From the NCBI RefSeq assembly GCF_021390595.1, contig NZ_JAJEJR010000002.1:2356001-2420000 (forward strand): a stretch of DNA of 64,000 nt, given 5' to 3'. This document shows positions 9,962 to 19,828 of the stretch, in pieces. Under the pieces are notes generated by a model. The model saw nothing but the letters and a program-made list of their open reading frames with translations, was not told where the DNA came from and searched no databases. Origin of the DNA: Paraburkholderia sp. HP33-1 (GTDB lineage: Bacteria; Pseudomonadota; Gammaproteobacteria; Burkholderiales; Burkholderiaceae). The stretch's first letter is position 1; every line of letters begins with the position of its first letter. The translations under genes were made by a program, and so were the position numbers.

Positions 9962-11149
9962 ATGAGCGAGACAACGCAAGCCGCTGGCGCAACAGGCGGC
10001 AACGAAACGCAAAGCGGCTTCAAGCCGAAAAAATCCGTCGCGCTGTCCGGCGTGACCGCGGGCAACACCGCGCTGTGCACGGTCGGCAAGACCGGCAACG
10101 ATCTGCACTATCGCGGCTACGACATTCTCGACATCGCCGGCGCGTGTGAATTCGAGGAAATCGCGCATCTGCTGGTCCACGGCAAGCTGCCGACCCAGGC
10201 CGAACTCACCGCGTACAAGACGAAGCTGAAGTCGATGCGCGGCCTGCCCGCGAACGTGAAGGCCGCGCTCGAATGGATTCCCGCCGCCGCGCATCCGATG
10301 GACGTGATGCGCACCGGCGTGTCGGTGCTCGGCACGGTGCTGCCCGAGAAGGACGACCACAACCTGCCCGGCGCGCGCGACATTGCCGACAAGCTGATGG
10401 CCTCGCTCGGCTCGATGCTGCTGTACTGGTATCACTACTCGCACAACGGCAAGCGCATCGAGGTCGAAACCGACGACGATTCGATCGGCGGCCATTTCCT
10501 GCATCTGCTGCACGGCGTCGAGCCGTCGAAGGCGTGGGTCGACGCGATGCACGTGTCGCTGAACCTGTACGCGGAGCACGAGTTCAACGCCTCGACGTTC
10601 ACCGGCCGCGTGATCGCGGGCACGGGCTCGGACATCTACTCGGCGATCACCGGCGCGATCGGCGCGCTGCGCGGCCCGAAGCACGGTGGCGCCAATGAAG
10701 CCGCATTCGAAATCCAGTCGCGCTACCAGACACCCGACGAAGCGGAAGCCGATATCCGCCGCCGCGTCGAGAACAAGGAAGTCGTGATCGGCTTCGGTCA
10801 TCCGGTGTACACGATCTCGGACCCGCGCAACAAGGTGATCAAGGAAGTCGCGAAGAAGCTGTCGAAGGAAGCGGGCAACACGAAGCTGTTCTCGATCGCC
10901 GAGCGGCTCGAATCGGTGATGTGGGACGCCAAGAAGATGTTCCCGAACCTCGACTGGTTCAGCGCGGTGTCGTACCACATGATGGGCGTGCCGACCGCCA
11001 TGTTCACGCCGCTGTTCGTGATCTCGCGTACGGCCGGCTGGAGCGCGCACATCATCGAGCAGCGCGTCGACAACAAGATCATTCGGCCGAGCGCGAACTA
11101 CACCGGACCCGAGAATTTAAAGTACGTGCCGCTAAATAGGAGAAAATAG
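9962..11149 (+). CDS. prpC: 2-methylcitrate synthase
   Basis: Condenses propionyl-CoA with oxaloacetate to 2-methylcitrate, the first step of the methylcitrate cycle. The 395-residue chain has the short-form citrate-synthase architecture without the N-terminal extension of GltA. Signatures are [27 protein letters not shown] and [18 protein letters not shown], matching PrpC better than GltA. GGAGAAGG lies just upstream of ATG. prpD follows at 11782 with a small secreted-protein gene in between, and acnA comes next. prpB and prpR are not in the window. Enzymes of this type often accept acetyl-CoA as well. Confidence 0.93.
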   Translation: MSETTQAAGATGGNETQSGFKPKKSVALSGVTAGNTALCTVGKTGNDLHYRGYDILDIAGACEFEEIAHLLVHGKLPTQAELTAYKTKLKSMRGLPANVKAALEWIPAAAHPMDVMRTGVSVLGTVLPEKDDHNLPGARDIADKLMASLGSMLLYWYHYSHNGKRIEVETDDDSIGGHFLHLLHGVEPSKAWVDAMHVSLNLYAEHEFNASTFTGRVIAGTGSDIYSAITGAIGALRGPKHGGANEAAFEIQSRYQTPDEAEADIRRRVENKEVVIGFGHPVYTISDPRNKVIKEVAKKLSKEAGNTKLFSIAERLESVMWDAKKMFPNLDWFSAVSYHMMGVPTAMFTPLFVISRTAGWSAHIIEQRVDNKIIRPSANYTGPENLKYVPLNRRK

Positions 11150-11251
11150 CGGTCGCTGTGCGCTCCACAGCGCGTGCAGTTCAGCCCGCGCGGCCGCCGG
11201 ACCCGTCGTCCGCGCACTGTTTAACTGATTTTAGATAGAAAGGTTTTCTCC

Positions 11252-11755
11252 ATGAAAAAGCTGATGATCGCCGCCATGATTGGCGCCCTGTCCACGACGA
11301 TGCTGACCGTCGCGACTGACGCCGCTGCTGCGGACACGGCCACCACCACCACGAAGAAGGCCGTTGCAAAGCGCCCGGAGCCGAAGCGCCTGATCAAGCG
11401 CAAGGCAAATCCGGCGAAGGAAGCGAAGGTCGATCCGATCCCGGAAGGCGCTGAAAAGTGGTCGTGCAAGGACGGCCTTACTTTCGAAATGAAAGGCGAC
11501 ATGAAGCGCGACCAGATCGTCGTTGTTCACTGGGCGAACAAGAACTACAACCTGCCGCGCGAAGCGACGACGACGGGCGCCGACCGCTTCCACGACGCAG
11601 CATCCGGTATGGACCTGGTCGTGATCCCGACGAAGGCCATGCTGTTCCAGGACAAGGACAGCTCGCGTCTCGCGGACGAGTGCAAGACGGTCGCGATGGA
11701 ACAGGGCGCGCCGGCTGCAACGCAATCGAACGCGATCAACAAGACCGGCAACTGA
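11252..11755 (+). CDS. Exported protein, possibly MliC-like
   Basis: A 167-residue protein with a clear Sec signal peptide: [18 protein letters not shown], then cleavage near TDAAAA. A Lys/Thr/Pro-rich linker follows to about residue 60. The C-terminal domain of about 90 residues has two cysteines (WSCKDG and ADECK) and the segments [22 protein letters not shown] and TKAMLFQDK. This order resembles the lysozyme-inhibitor MliC fold, in which a small beta-barrel is closed by a disulfide. That likeness is by eye only and the role is unknown. The gene is inserted between prpC and prpD, 102 bp after prpC and 26 bp before prpD, in the same direction. A short hairpin (stem 11154-11172) separates it from prpC. 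Confidence 0.75.
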   Translation: MKKLMIAAMIGALSTTMLTVATDAAAADTATTTTKKAVAKRPEPKRLIKRKANPAKEAKVDPIPEGAEKWSCKDGLTFEMKGDMKRDQIVVVHWANKNYNLPREATTTGADRFHDAASGMDLVVIPTKAMLFQDKDSSRLADECKTVAMEQGAPAATQSNAINKTGN

Positions 11756-11781
11756 TTCTTGCCGCCAGGGAAGGCCTTCCG

Positions 11782-13233
11782 ATGTCCGCCCCGATCTCCA
11801 ACGTACGACCCGACCCGGACGCTGTCCTGGTCGATATCGTCGACTACGTGCTGGACTACCAGATCGACAGCGCGCTCGCGCTGGAAACCGCGCGTCATTG
11901 CCTGATCGACACGCTCGGTTGCGGACTCGAGGCACTTACCTACCCGGCCTGCACCAAGCTGATGGGACCAATCGTGCCGGGCACGATCGTCCCCAACGGC
12001 GCGAAGGTGCCGGGCACGTCGTTCCAGCTGGACCCGGTTCAGGCCGCCTTCAATATCGGCGCGATGATCCGCTGGCTCGATTTCAACGACACCTGGCTCG
12101 CCGCCGAATGGGGCCATCCGTCGGACAACCTCGGCGGCATTCTCGCGACGGCCGACTGGCTCTCGCGCACTGCGATCGCAGCGGGCAAAGCGCCGCTGAC
12201 GATGAAAGACGTCCTGATCGCCATGATCAAGGCGCACGAAATTCAAGGCTGCATCGCGCTCGAAAACTCGTTCAACAAGGTTGGGCTCGATCATGTGCTG
12301 CTGGTCAAGCTCGCGTCGACCGCGGTGGTCGGCCAGCTTATTGGCCTCACGCGCGACGAGCTGATCAACGCGGTATCGCAGGCGCTCGTCGATGGGCAGG
12401 CGCTGCGCACCTACCGCCATGCGCCGAACACGGGTTCGCGCAAATCGTGGGCCGCCGGCGACGCGACCTCGCGCGCGGTGCGCCTCGCGCTGATCTCGAA
12501 GACCGGCGAGATGGGCTATCCGTCGGTGCTCAGCGCGAAAACGTGGGGCTTCTACGACGTGCTGTTCAACGGCAACGCGTTCCGGTTCCAACGTCCGTAC
12601 GGCTCGTACGTGATGGAAAACGTGCTGTTCAAGATTTCGTTTCCGGCCGAGTTCCACGCGCAAACCGCCGTGGAAGCCGCCCTCGCGCTGCATGCGCAGC
12701 TTGCCGCGCAGGGCCGGCGCGTCGAAGACGTTCGCCGCATCACGATTCGCACGCACGAAGCGGCGATTCGCATCATCGATAAAAAAGGCCCCCTGAACAA
12801 TCCGGCCGACCGCGATCATTGCATCCAGTACATGATCGCGGTGCCGCTGATTTTCGGTCGTCTCACGGCCGCGGATTACGAAGACTCCGTGGCCCAGGAT
12901 GCACGTATCGATGCGTTGCGCGCGAAGATGGAATGCGTCGAAGACGCGCAGTTCACGAAGGATTATCACGACCCGGAGAAGCGTTCGATCGCCAATGCAC
13001 TGACGATCGAATTCATCGACGGGTCGAAGTTTGATGAAGTCGTAGTCGAATACCCGATCGGTCATAAGCGCCGTCGCGAAGACGGCATCCCGTTGCTGGT
13101 CGAGAAGTTCAGGACCAACCTCGCGCGGCGCTTTCCGGTCAAGCAGCAACTGGCGATTCTCGGCGTATCGCTCGATCAGGCCAAGCTCGAAGCGACGCCG
13201 GTCAATGAATACGTCGATCTGTACGTCATCTAG
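11782..13233 (+). CDS. prpD: 2-methylcitrate dehydratase, MmgE/PrpD family
   Basis: Dehydrates 2-methylcitrate to 2-methyl-cis-aconitate. The 483 residues match the usual PrpD length, and the family segments are clear: [69 protein letters not shown] and [17 protein letters not shown]. The start [13 protein letters not shown] was taken because the upstream frame overlaps the preceding gene. PrpD needs an aconitase for the next hydration; acnA follows 42 bp downstream, and acnD/prpF, the alternative pair, are not present here. Confidence 0.95.
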   Translation: MSAPISNVRPDPDAVLVDIVDYVLDYQIDSALALETARHCLIDTLGCGLEALTYPACTKLMGPIVPGTIVPNGAKVPGTSFQLDPVQAAFNIGAMIRWLDFNDTWLAAEWGHPSDNLGGILATADWLSRTAIAAGKAPLTMKDVLIAMIKAHEIQGCIALENSFNKVGLDHVLLVKLASTAVVGQLIGLTRDELINAVSQALVDGQALRTYRHAPNTGSRKSWAAGDATSRAVRLALISKTGEMGYPSVLSAKTWGFYDVLFNGNAFRFQRPYGSYVMENVLFKISFPAEFHAQTAVEAALALHAQLAAQGRRVEDVRRITIRTHEAAIRIIDKKGPLNNPADRDHCIQYMIAVPLIFGRLTAADYEDSVAQDARIDALRAKMECVEDAQFTKDYHDPEKRSIANALTIEFIDGSKFDEVVVEYPIGHKRRREDGIPLLVEKFRTNLARRFPVKQQLAILGVSLDQAKLEATPVNEYVDLYVI

Positions 13234-13275
13234 GCTAAGTACTGTAGTTCCGCGATCCAAACCAAGGAAAACACC

Positions 13276-15990
13276 ATGGCCCACAACCTCCACAAAACGC
13301 TCAAGGAATTCGACAGCGGTTCCGGCAAAGGCAAGTTCTACTCCCTGCCGCAACTCGGCAAGGCTCTGAACCTCAAGATCGACCGCCTGCCGGTTTCGAT
13401 CCGTATCGTGCTGGAATCGGTGCTGCGTAACTACGACGGCAAGAAGATCGCCGAAGAACACATCACGCAACTCGCGAACTGGAAGCCGAGCGCAGCGCGC
13501 GTCGACGAAATCCCGTTCGTCGTGTCGCGCGTCGTGCTGCAGGACTTCACCGGCGTGCCGCTGCTCGCCGACATCGCTGCAATGCGCGGCGTCGCGAAGG
13601 CCGTCGGCAAGAACCCGAAGTCGATCGAGCCGCTCGTGCCGGTCGATCTCGTCGTCGACCACTCGGTGCAGATCGACCACTTCCGCGAGAAGAACGCGCT
13701 CGACCTGAACATGAAGCTGGAATTCCAGCGCAACAACGAGCGCTACCAGTTCATGAAGTGGGGCATGCAGGCGTTCGACACGTTCAAGGTTGTGCCGCCG
13801 GGCGTCGGCATCGTTCACCAGGTGAACCTCGAGTACCTCGCACGCGGCGTGCACAAGAAGGCCGACGGCGCGGACACCGTGTACTACCCGGATTCGCTGG
13901 TCGGCACGGACAGCCACACGACGATGATCAACGGCATCGGCGTGGTCGGCTGGGGCGTGGGCGGTATCGAAGCTGAAGCGGGCATGCTCGGCCAGCCGGT
14001 GTACTTCCTGACGCCGGACGTCGTCGGCGTGAACCTGAAGGGCAAGCTGCGCGAAGGCGTGACCGCAACCGACCTCGTGCTGACGATCACCGAACTGCTG
14101 CGTAAAGAGAAGGTCGTCGGCAAGTTCGTCGAGTTCTTCGGCGAAGGCACGCGCTCGCTGTCGCTGCCGGACCGCGCGACGATCGGCAATATGGCGCCGG
14201 AATACGGCGCGACGATGGGCTTCTTCCCGGTCGACGAAAAGACCATCGACTACTTCAAGGGCACGGGCCGCACGGACGCAGAAATTTCCGCGTTCGAAAA
14301 CTACTTCAAGGCGCAGAATCTGTTCGGCATTTCGAGCGAAGGCGACATCGACTTCACGAAGGTCGTCACGCTGGATCTCGGCACGGTCGCGCCGTCGCTG
14401 GCAGGCCCGAAGCGTCCGCAGGACCGCATCGAAATCGGCCACGTGAAGTCGACCTTCACCGACCTGTTCTCGAAGCCGGTCGCTGAAAACGGCTTCGCGA
14501 AGAAAGGCGCCGATCTTGACGCGCAATACACGACGAGCAACGGCGTCGACGTGAAGAACGGCGACGTGCTGATCGCCGCGATCACGTCGTGCACGAATAC
14601 GTCGAACCCGAGCGTGCTGCTGGCCGCCGGTCTGCTCGCGAAGAAGGCTGTCGAAGCTGGCCTGACGGTCGCTCCGCACATCAAGACGTCGCTGGCACCG
14701 GGATCGCGTATCGTCACCGAGTACCTGACGAAGACCGACCTGCTGAAGTACCTCGACAAGCTCGGCTTCACGCTCGCTGCTTACGGCTGCACGACCTGTA
14801 TCGGTAACGCAGGCGACCTGACGCCGGAACTGAACGAAGCGATCACGAAGAACGACATCGTTGCAGCAGCCGTGCTGTCGGGCAACCGTAACTTCGAAGC
14901 GCGTATCCACCCGAACATCCGAGCGAACTTCCTCGCGTCGCCGCCGCTCGTCGTCGCGTACGCGATCGCCGGCAACATCACGCGCGACCTGATGACCGAG
15001 CCGGTCGGCAAGGGCAAGGGCGGCAAGGACATCTATCTCGGCGATATCTGGCCGACCAGCGAAGAAGTCAACGCGCTGCTCAAGTACGCGCTCGATTCCG
15101 ACGCGTTCCGCAAGAACTACTCGCAGCTCACAAAGAAGGGCGACCTGTGGAGCAAGATCGAGGGCGAAGAAGGTCAGGTCTACGACTGGCCGAAGTCGAC
15201 CTACATCGCCGAGCCGCCGTTCTTCGGCAAGGACTTCTCGATGACGCCGGCTTCCAGCATCGCGCCGGTCAAGGGCGCGCGCGCACTGGGCATCTTCGGT
15301 GACTCGGTCACGACCGACCACATCAGCCCGGCAGGGTCGATCAAGGAAGACTCGCCGGCAGGCCGCTGGCTGAAGGAAAACGGCGTGCAGAAGGCCGACT
15401 TCAACAGCTACGGCTCGCGCCGCGGCAACCACGACGTGATGATGCGCGGCACATTCGCGAACGTCCGTATCAAGAACCTGATGATCCCGGCGAAGGCGGA
15501 TGGCACGCGCGTCGAAGGCGGTCTGACGATTCACCAGCCGAGCGGCGAACAACTGTCGATCTACGATGCGGCGATGAAGTACATCGACGCCGATACGCCG
15601 ACCGTCGTATTCGCGGGTGAAGAGTACGGCACGGGCTCGTCGCGCGACTGGGCGGCCAAGGGTACGCAACTGCTGGGCGTGAAGGCCGTGGTCGCACGCA
15701 GCTTCGAGCGGATCCACCGTTCGAACCTCGTCGGCATGGGCGTCCTGCCGCTGCAGTTCAAGGGCTCGGATAGCGTGCAGTCGCTCGGCATCACCGGCGA
15801 AGAAACGTACGACATCGAAGGCCTCGGCGACGACTTCAAGCCGCAACAGGAAGTCACGCTCGTGATCCACGGCAAGGACGGCGACAAGCGCGTTCCGGTG
15901 CTGCTGCGTATCGACACGCCGATTGAAGTCGACTACTACAAGCACGGCGGGATTCTGCCGTTCGTGCTGCGCTCGCTGCTGGCTGCCTAA
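13276..15990 (+). CDS. acnA: Aconitate hydratase A
   Basis: A 904-residue [4Fe-4S] enzyme isomerising citrate and isocitrate, and probably also hydrating 2-methyl-cis-aconitate to 2-methylisocitrate. Cluster ligands are Cys439 ([11 protein letters not shown]) and Cys505/Cys508 ([11 protein letters not shown]), matching the AcnA/IRP family. The substrate-binding [12 protein letters not shown] and the [20 protein letters not shown] segment are also present. AAGGAA precedes the ATG. It lies directly after prpD, a link common in Burkholderiaceae, and ends before a strong terminator. Length and motifs are complete. Confidence 0.97.
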   Translation: MAHNLHKTLKEFDSGSGKGKFYSLPQLGKALNLKIDRLPVSIRIVLESVLRNYDGKKIAEEHITQLANWKPSAARVDEIPFVVSRVVLQDFTGVPLLADIAAMRGVAKAVGKNPKSIEPLVPVDLVVDHSVQIDHFREKNALDLNMKLEFQRNNERYQFMKWGMQAFDTFKVVPPGVGIVHQVNLEYLARGVHKKADGADTVYYPDSLVGTDSHTTMINGIGVVGWGVGGIEAEAGMLGQPVYFLTPDVVGVNLKGKLREGVTATDLVLTITELLRKEKVVGKFVEFFGEGTRSLSLPDRATIGNMAPEYGATMGFFPVDEKTIDYFKGTGRTDAEISAFENYFKAQNLFGISSEGDIDFTKVVTLDLGTVAPSLAGPKRPQDRIEIGHVKSTFTDLFSKPVAENGFAKKGADLDAQYTTSNGVDVKNGDVLIAAITSCTNTSNPSVLLAAGLLAKKAVEAGLTVAPHIKTSLAPGSRIVTEYLTKTDLLKYLDKLGFTLAAYGCTTCIGNAGDLTPELNEAITKNDIVAAAVLSGNRNFEARIHPNIRANFLASPPLVVAYAIAGNITRDLMTEPVGKGKGGKDIYLGDIWPTSEEVNALLKYALDSDAFRKNYSQLTKKGDLWSKIEGEEGQVYDWPKSTYIAEPPFFGKDFSMTPASSIAPVKGARALGIFGDSVTTDHISPAGSIKEDSPAGRWLKENGVQKADFNSYGSRRGNHDVMMRGTFANVRIKNLMIPAKADGTRVEGGLTIHQPSGEQLSIYDAAMKYIDADTPTVVFAGEEYGTGSSRDWAAKGTQLLGVKAVVARSFERIHRSNLVGMGVLPLQFKGSDSVQSLGITGEETYDIEGLGDDFKPQQEVTLVIHGKDGDKRVPVLLRIDTPIEVDYYKHGGILPFVLRSLLAA

Positions 15991-16060
15991 GCCTGGCGGC
16001 AACGCAAACGGCCTCGCTGTTTGCAGGGGCTGCGTCCTGTGGAGGGCGCAGCCGACTTTG

Positions 16061-16089
16061 AAGCCCGACCTCTGGTCGGGCTTTTTTTT
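16061..16089 (+). terminator. Rho-independent terminator after acnA
   Basis: AAGCCCGACC pairs with GGTCGGGCTT over a three-base loop and runs into a T tract. A second hairpin (GGCTGCG with CGCAGCC, about 16028-16052) stands just before it. Confidence 0.9.
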
Positions 16090-16652
16090 GGTTCTCTGCG
16101 GATTTCCGGGGAGACTGCTTGCGGGTAGGCTGCAGTCGGCCACGAGGCGACGTTCGCCAATCAAAGTAACACAACGCTCGAGCGGCGCCATCGGCTCCGA
16201 CACCAGCTATTCGCATCGCAGCATCCTAAAGGGATTGCCTGCCGGTGCTTTCTTTAGGGCGATGCAAGTGATTCGCAGAGCCAGTCATCAGCCTTTTACG
16301 CTGACGGCACCGCGCTGAACTGCGACTGGCCTCCGGGCCGCTTCAACCCGTTCAAGAAAATCGATTTTCATGCCGTTAACAGGAAACCCACTGAAATCAC
16401 ATCTTTTCAATCGCGGATTAAGAACGAAAAAAGTACCTCATTGAATTGTCCAGCGTTTTGACGGTTTTGCTGCAAGCCTGCGCAGGCACTCCTGCAGTCA
16501 AGACCGAAGTGGCCAAGATGGATACCACTAACTTCGACAATTGATTTGAAAATTTGAGGTGGCGTGAGCGCGGGGTTGCCCAGTCGTGATGAAAATTTCA
16601 CGGCGGTCCAAATTCAAAAAAATTTACAAAACGTACTTAACGGGACAAGAGA
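16090..16652. other. Gene-free spacer, AT-rich toward its right end
   Basis: About 560 bases with no supported gene. From about 16340 the composition turns clearly AT-richer than the surrounding chromosome, with runs such as AAAAAAATTT. One perfect inverted repeat (GCCTGCGCAGGC near 16477) is seen. Regulatory signals for the downstream lipoprotein may lie here but were not resolved. Confidence 0.4.
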
Positions 16653-18020
16653 ATGATTGACGGTAAAAATCGGTTCAGCGTTGCATCGCACATGATGGCG
16701 GCAGTTTCCATCGCCGTGGCCATCACTGCCTGTAGTGGTGTCGGCTCAAGCGTCTCTTCCAGTGGCACCACCACGTATCAGGTTGGCGGTACGGTTTCCG
16801 GCCTGGTCAGCGGCACCCAACTCCAGTTGAACAATGGCGGAAACGCGTTGACCGTCACGGCCGACGGCAGTTTTGCATTTCCTGCGAAGCTCGTGTCTGG
16901 CAGCGCCTACAGCGTGACTGTCGGGGCACAACCGATGGGACAGAACTGCACGATTACCAATAGCGCCGGCACGATGTCGGCAGGCGATGTTACGACAGTC
17001 AGCGTTGCGTGCACACGCATCGCTTATGCCTATGTGGTGAACCGAAACAGCAACGACGTTTCACAGTACACGATCGGAGCGAATGGCTCGCTCGCGCCGA
17101 TGGCCACCGCGAGCGTCAGTACGGGATCCCTCGGGTCGCAGGCGGTCATGGTTGATCCGACAGGCCGGTATGCCTATGTGGCGAACAGCGAGAGCGATAG
17201 CGTTTCGCAGTACACGATCGGAGCGGATGGTTCGCTCACGCCGATGGCTACTCCGACTGTCGCTGCGGGATTTTGGCCTGCGGCGGGGGCGGTGGATCCG
17301 ACCGGCCGGTATGTCTATGTGGTGAATAGCAGCGGCAATGACGTTTCGCAGTACACAATCGGGGCAAACGGCTCGCTCACGCCGATGACTACGACGACTG
17401 TCGGTGTGGGATCCTCTCCCTTCTCGCTGACGATCGATCCGACGGGCAAGTATGCCTACGTGACGAACAACGGTGGCAGCAGTGTTTCGCAGTACACGAT
17501 CGGAGCGGACGGTTCGCTCACACCGATGGCTACGCCGACCGTTACCACGGGCGCTAACCCAGAGTCGGTGATGGTCGATCCGACCGGCAAGTATGCCTAT
17601 GTGGCGAACAACGGCAGCAGCACCGTTTCGCAGTACACGATCGGAGCGGACGGTTCGCTCACACCGATGGCTACGGCGACCGTTATCACGGGCGCTAACC
17701 CAGAGTCGGTGTCGATCGATCCGACGGGCAAGTATGCCTATGTGGCGAACAACGGCAGCAGCACCGTTTCGCAGTACACCATCGGAGCGGACGGTTCGCT
17801 CACGGCAATGGCTACGGCGACCGTCGCTTCGGGATCCTCGCCCATTTCGATGTCGATCGATCCGACCGGCAAGTACGTCTATGTGGCCAACAGCAACGGC
17901 AGCAACGTCTCGCAGTACACGATCGGAGTGGATGGCTCGCTGACACCGATGGCTGCGGCGACCGTCCCTGCGGAATCAGCGCCCTGGTCAATGACAACAA
18001 CTTATGCCGCCACGCATTGA
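16653..18020 (+). CDS. Lipoprotein with seven YVTN-type beta-propeller repeats
   Basis: A 455-residue protein with a lipoprotein signal (AVAITAC, acylated Cys27), so probably outer-membrane anchored. Residues 30-125 form a Ser/Thr/Gly-rich beta domain with GTVSGLVSGTQLQLNNGG, resembling carboxypeptidase-regulatory or Ig-like repeats. Residues 126-455 are seven repeats of about 47 residues, each of the form YVxNxxxxxVSQYTIGxDGSL followed by PMAT and a closing DPTGKY, the YVTN/lactonase-type propeller blade. Blades 4-6 are almost identical at the DNA level as well. GAGA before ATG is a weak ribosome binding site. The gene stands alone between a terminator and an IS remnant. Function unknown; surface binding is plausible. 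Confidence 0.85.
   Translation: MIDGKNRFSVASHMMAAVSIAVAITACSGVGSSVSSSGTTTYQVGGTVSGLVSGTQLQLNNGGNALTVTADGSFAFPAKLVSGSAYSVTVGAQPMGQNCTITNSAGTMSAGDVTTVSVACTRIAYAYVVNRNSNDVSQYTIGANGSLAPMATASVSTGSLGSQAVMVDPTGRYAYVANSESDSVSQYTIGADGSLTPMATPTVAAGFWPAAGAVDPTGRYVYVVNSSGNDVSQYTIGANGSLTPMTTTTVGVGSSPFSLTIDPTGKYAYVTNNGGSSVSQYTIGADGSLTPMATPTVTTGANPESVMVDPTGKYAYVANNGSSTVSQYTIGADGSLTPMATATVITGANPESVSIDPTGKYAYVANNGSSTVSQYTIGADGSLTAMATATVASGSSPISMSIDPTGKYVYVANSNGSNVSQYTIGVDGSLTPMAAATVPAESAPWSMTTTYAATH
17028..18005 (+). repeat. Seven tandem repeats of about 141 bp in the propeller gene
   Basis: The core TTTCGCAGTACACGATCGGA, or close variants, recurs once per 141-bp unit at seven places. Units starting near 17454, 17595 and 17736 differ by only a few bases, suggesting recent duplication or gene conversion. 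Confidence 0.85.
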
Positions 18021-18053
18021 ATGTATGCGGCATTGAAAATAGCCAGGTATCCC

Positions 18054-18146
18054 TGAACTGCACCCCAAACGTTGGACACCGATCCAACCTTTGGGGTGTT
18101 TTTTATGACGAAGTACAGTGAGCAGCTTCGGCAGCGATTGGTTGAT
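18054..18146 (+). mobile_element. Left end of an IS3-family (IS150-like) element with truncated orfA
   Basis: TGAACTGCACCCC followed by an AAACGTTGGAC-like segment resembles the terminal inverted repeat of IS150-group elements. It is followed by an ATG at 18105 that opens MTKYSEQLRQRLVD, the usual beginning of an IS3-type OrfA helix-turn-helix protein. After 14 codons the similarity stops and the reading frame continues into unrelated sequence. No orfB or right end is visible nearby, so this is a dead remnant. Confidence 0.6.
18061..18106 (+). terminator. Strong hairpin with T tract (IS end acting as terminator)
   Basis: CACCCCAAA and GTTGGA pair with TCCAAC and TTTGGGGTG around a short loop, followed by TTTTTTAT. 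It lies inside the IS end, 40 bases after the lipoprotein stop, and could now terminate that gene. Confidence 0.65.
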
Positions 18147-18387
18147 GTGTCGAAAGTTAGACTTGACCGGACAGACGATGTCAGATTGTCGGCTCAGTGC
18201 GGCCAAAGGCAGTCACTCACGAAGGGCTGCTTTCCGGCCGTCGACCGGGGGCATTGAACAGTAGCGGAGCGTGCGCTACTCCGCACTCGAGGGCCCCATA
18301 CCTCCAGCCTCCTGGCGCAAAATTGCAGGACCCGTACCGGAACCGATTCCGCGTACGGGTTCCCAACCATGAACGCAGGAGACGACC
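18147..18387. other. Non-coding remainder after IS remnant
   Basis: No gene is supported between the transposase stub and the esterase. A GC-rich inverted pair (GGTACGGGTCC-like and GGAACCCGTACGC-like arms, about 18329-18363) could fold before the esterase gene. Confidence 0.35.
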
Positions 18388-19539
18388 ATGACGTTTGACG
18401 GTTCTGCCATCAAGGCACTGCTGGACGATGCAGTCTCGACAGGTATTGTTCACGGCGTTGCGGCAATCGTAGTTAGCCGCAACGGCCCGCTCTTCCATTA
18501 CGCCGCGGGCGAGGCGGGCCCACAAACCGTGTTCCGCAACGCGTCGATGACGAAGGCAGTGGCCACTACCGCGGCGCTGCAATTCGTCGAGAAGGGGCAG
18601 CTAAGCCTTGATGCCACCGTCGAGTCGATTCTGCCGGAGTTCGGTCAGCTGCAGGTGCTGGAGGGCTTCGACGGCGAGAAGCCGCGCTTGCGGCCTCCCG
18701 CCCGCGCAGCCACGGTGCGCCAACTGATGACCCACTCGGCAGGCCTGGGCTATTTCTTCCTCAGCGAAAAATTGATGCGCTACCACGAGCTCACGGGGGA
18801 GCCCAACCCTCTCACGGGACTGAAGCGCAGTCTCTCTGCGCCACTCGTCAACGACCCCGGCACGGCCTGGGAGTACGGCACCAACACGGACTGGCTAGGG
18901 CTCATTGTCGAGAAGCTATCTGGACAGAGTTTGGGCAGCTACCTCAAGCAGCATGTGTACGGGCCGTTGGGAATGAACGACTCGACATTTGCGCCCAGCG
19001 TCGAACAACGTGCGCGGCTGCTGCGCGTGATGCAGCGCCAACCTGACGGCACGCTTGCGCCTTCAACGCTCGATCTGCCGCCGACCTCCGAATGGGACGC
19101 TGCCGGCCACGGATCGTACGGCACGGTGCAAGATTACGGCCGCTTTCTCCAGGCATGGCTCAACGACGGCGCCGGCATCCTTGAGTCGGCGACTGTGCAG
19201 ATGGCGCTGCAAAACCACCTCGGTGATATCAGGCTCCCCGATCTGCTGAAATCCACGGTGCCTGAATTGTCGAACGATGTGCCCGCACCTCCGGCGCCGC
19301 AGGGCTGGGGTCTCGGCTTCCACCTCACGCTCGCCGATGTACCGGGCATGCGCAGCAGCGGGACCGGTGACTGGGCCGGCGTCTTCAATACCTACTATTG
19401 GATCGACCGCACCAAGGGCATCGGCGGTGTGCTGATGACGCAGCTGCTGCCTTTCTTCGACATGCCTTTCGTCGAGACGCTCATTGGCTTCGAGACGGCG
19501 GTGTACCAGCAGGTGGGTGCGGTCGTACCAGCGGCGTGA
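18388..19539 (+). CDS. Serine hydrolase of the class C beta-lactamase / family VIII esterase fold
   Basis: A 383-residue protein without a signal peptide, so probably cytoplasmic. The nucleophile motif SMTK (Ser53-Lys56) is preceded by FRNA, as in the beta-lactamase-like esterases. WEYGTNTDWLG near residues 155-165 supplies the tyrosine motif, and GSYGTVQDYGRFLQAWLN and GTGDWAGVFNTYYWIDR are further family segments. The usual KTG triad of true beta-lactamases is replaced, which favours an esterase role. A GGAG-like site lies at about 18378. It stands alone next to the IS remnant; the substrate is unknown. Confidence 0.85.
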   Translation: MTFDGSAIKALLDDAVSTGIVHGVAAIVVSRNGPLFHYAAGEAGPQTVFRNASMTKAVATTAALQFVEKGQLSLDATVESILPEFGQLQVLEGFDGEKPRLRPPARAATVRQLMTHSAGLGYFFLSEKLMRYHELTGEPNPLTGLKRSLSAPLVNDPGTAWEYGTNTDWLGLIVEKLSGQSLGSYLKQHVYGPLGMNDSTFAPSVEQRARLLRVMQRQPDGTLAPSTLDLPPTSEWDAAGHGSYGTVQDYGRFLQAWLNDGAGILESATVQMALQNHLGDIRLPDLLKSTVPELSNDVPAPPAPQGWGLGFHLTLADVPGMRSSGTGDWAGVFNTYYWIDRTKGIGGVLMTQLLPFFDMPFVETLIGFETAVYQQVGAVVPAA

Positions 19540-19828
19540 CGCCAGAGTGTGAGCGCGGCGAACGGGACCAACCGCCGTGCTCAGTCTGGTGCGGTTAAGG
19601 GCAGTCTTGGTCACTGACCGCTCCTGGATTGTCAGTTTCGGTAGGCAGGTGTCCGGCTCGGGTCGTTCACGGTCAACCCCATCGGATCAATAGGACTTAT
19701 TCGTCGCTTGCTGGATTCCGACCACCATCCATCGACCGGCGGTGGCTATGAAACGCCCGGCCGTCTAACTCCTCCTTTGCCGCCCAGCTCCAACCGCTAG
19801 AATTGCGGTTTCAGCTAGGAATACGCCC

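Noticed and set aside
11545..16203. 1552-residue open frame on the minus strand opposite prpD and acnA
   Set aside because: Its composition is Arg/Val/His/Asp-rich, as expected of a reverse-strand frame opposite GC-rich codons. It has no domain, no ribosome binding site, and it overlaps two complete enzymes.
17028..18005. Regular repeats considered as a possible CRISPR array
   Set aside because: The repeats are 141 bp, in frame, contiguous and encode propeller blades; there are no spacers.
18388..19539. Annotation as an antibiotic-resistance beta-lactamase
   Set aside because: The KTG motif and signal peptide of a working periplasmic class C enzyme are missing, so an esterase-like role is more likely.
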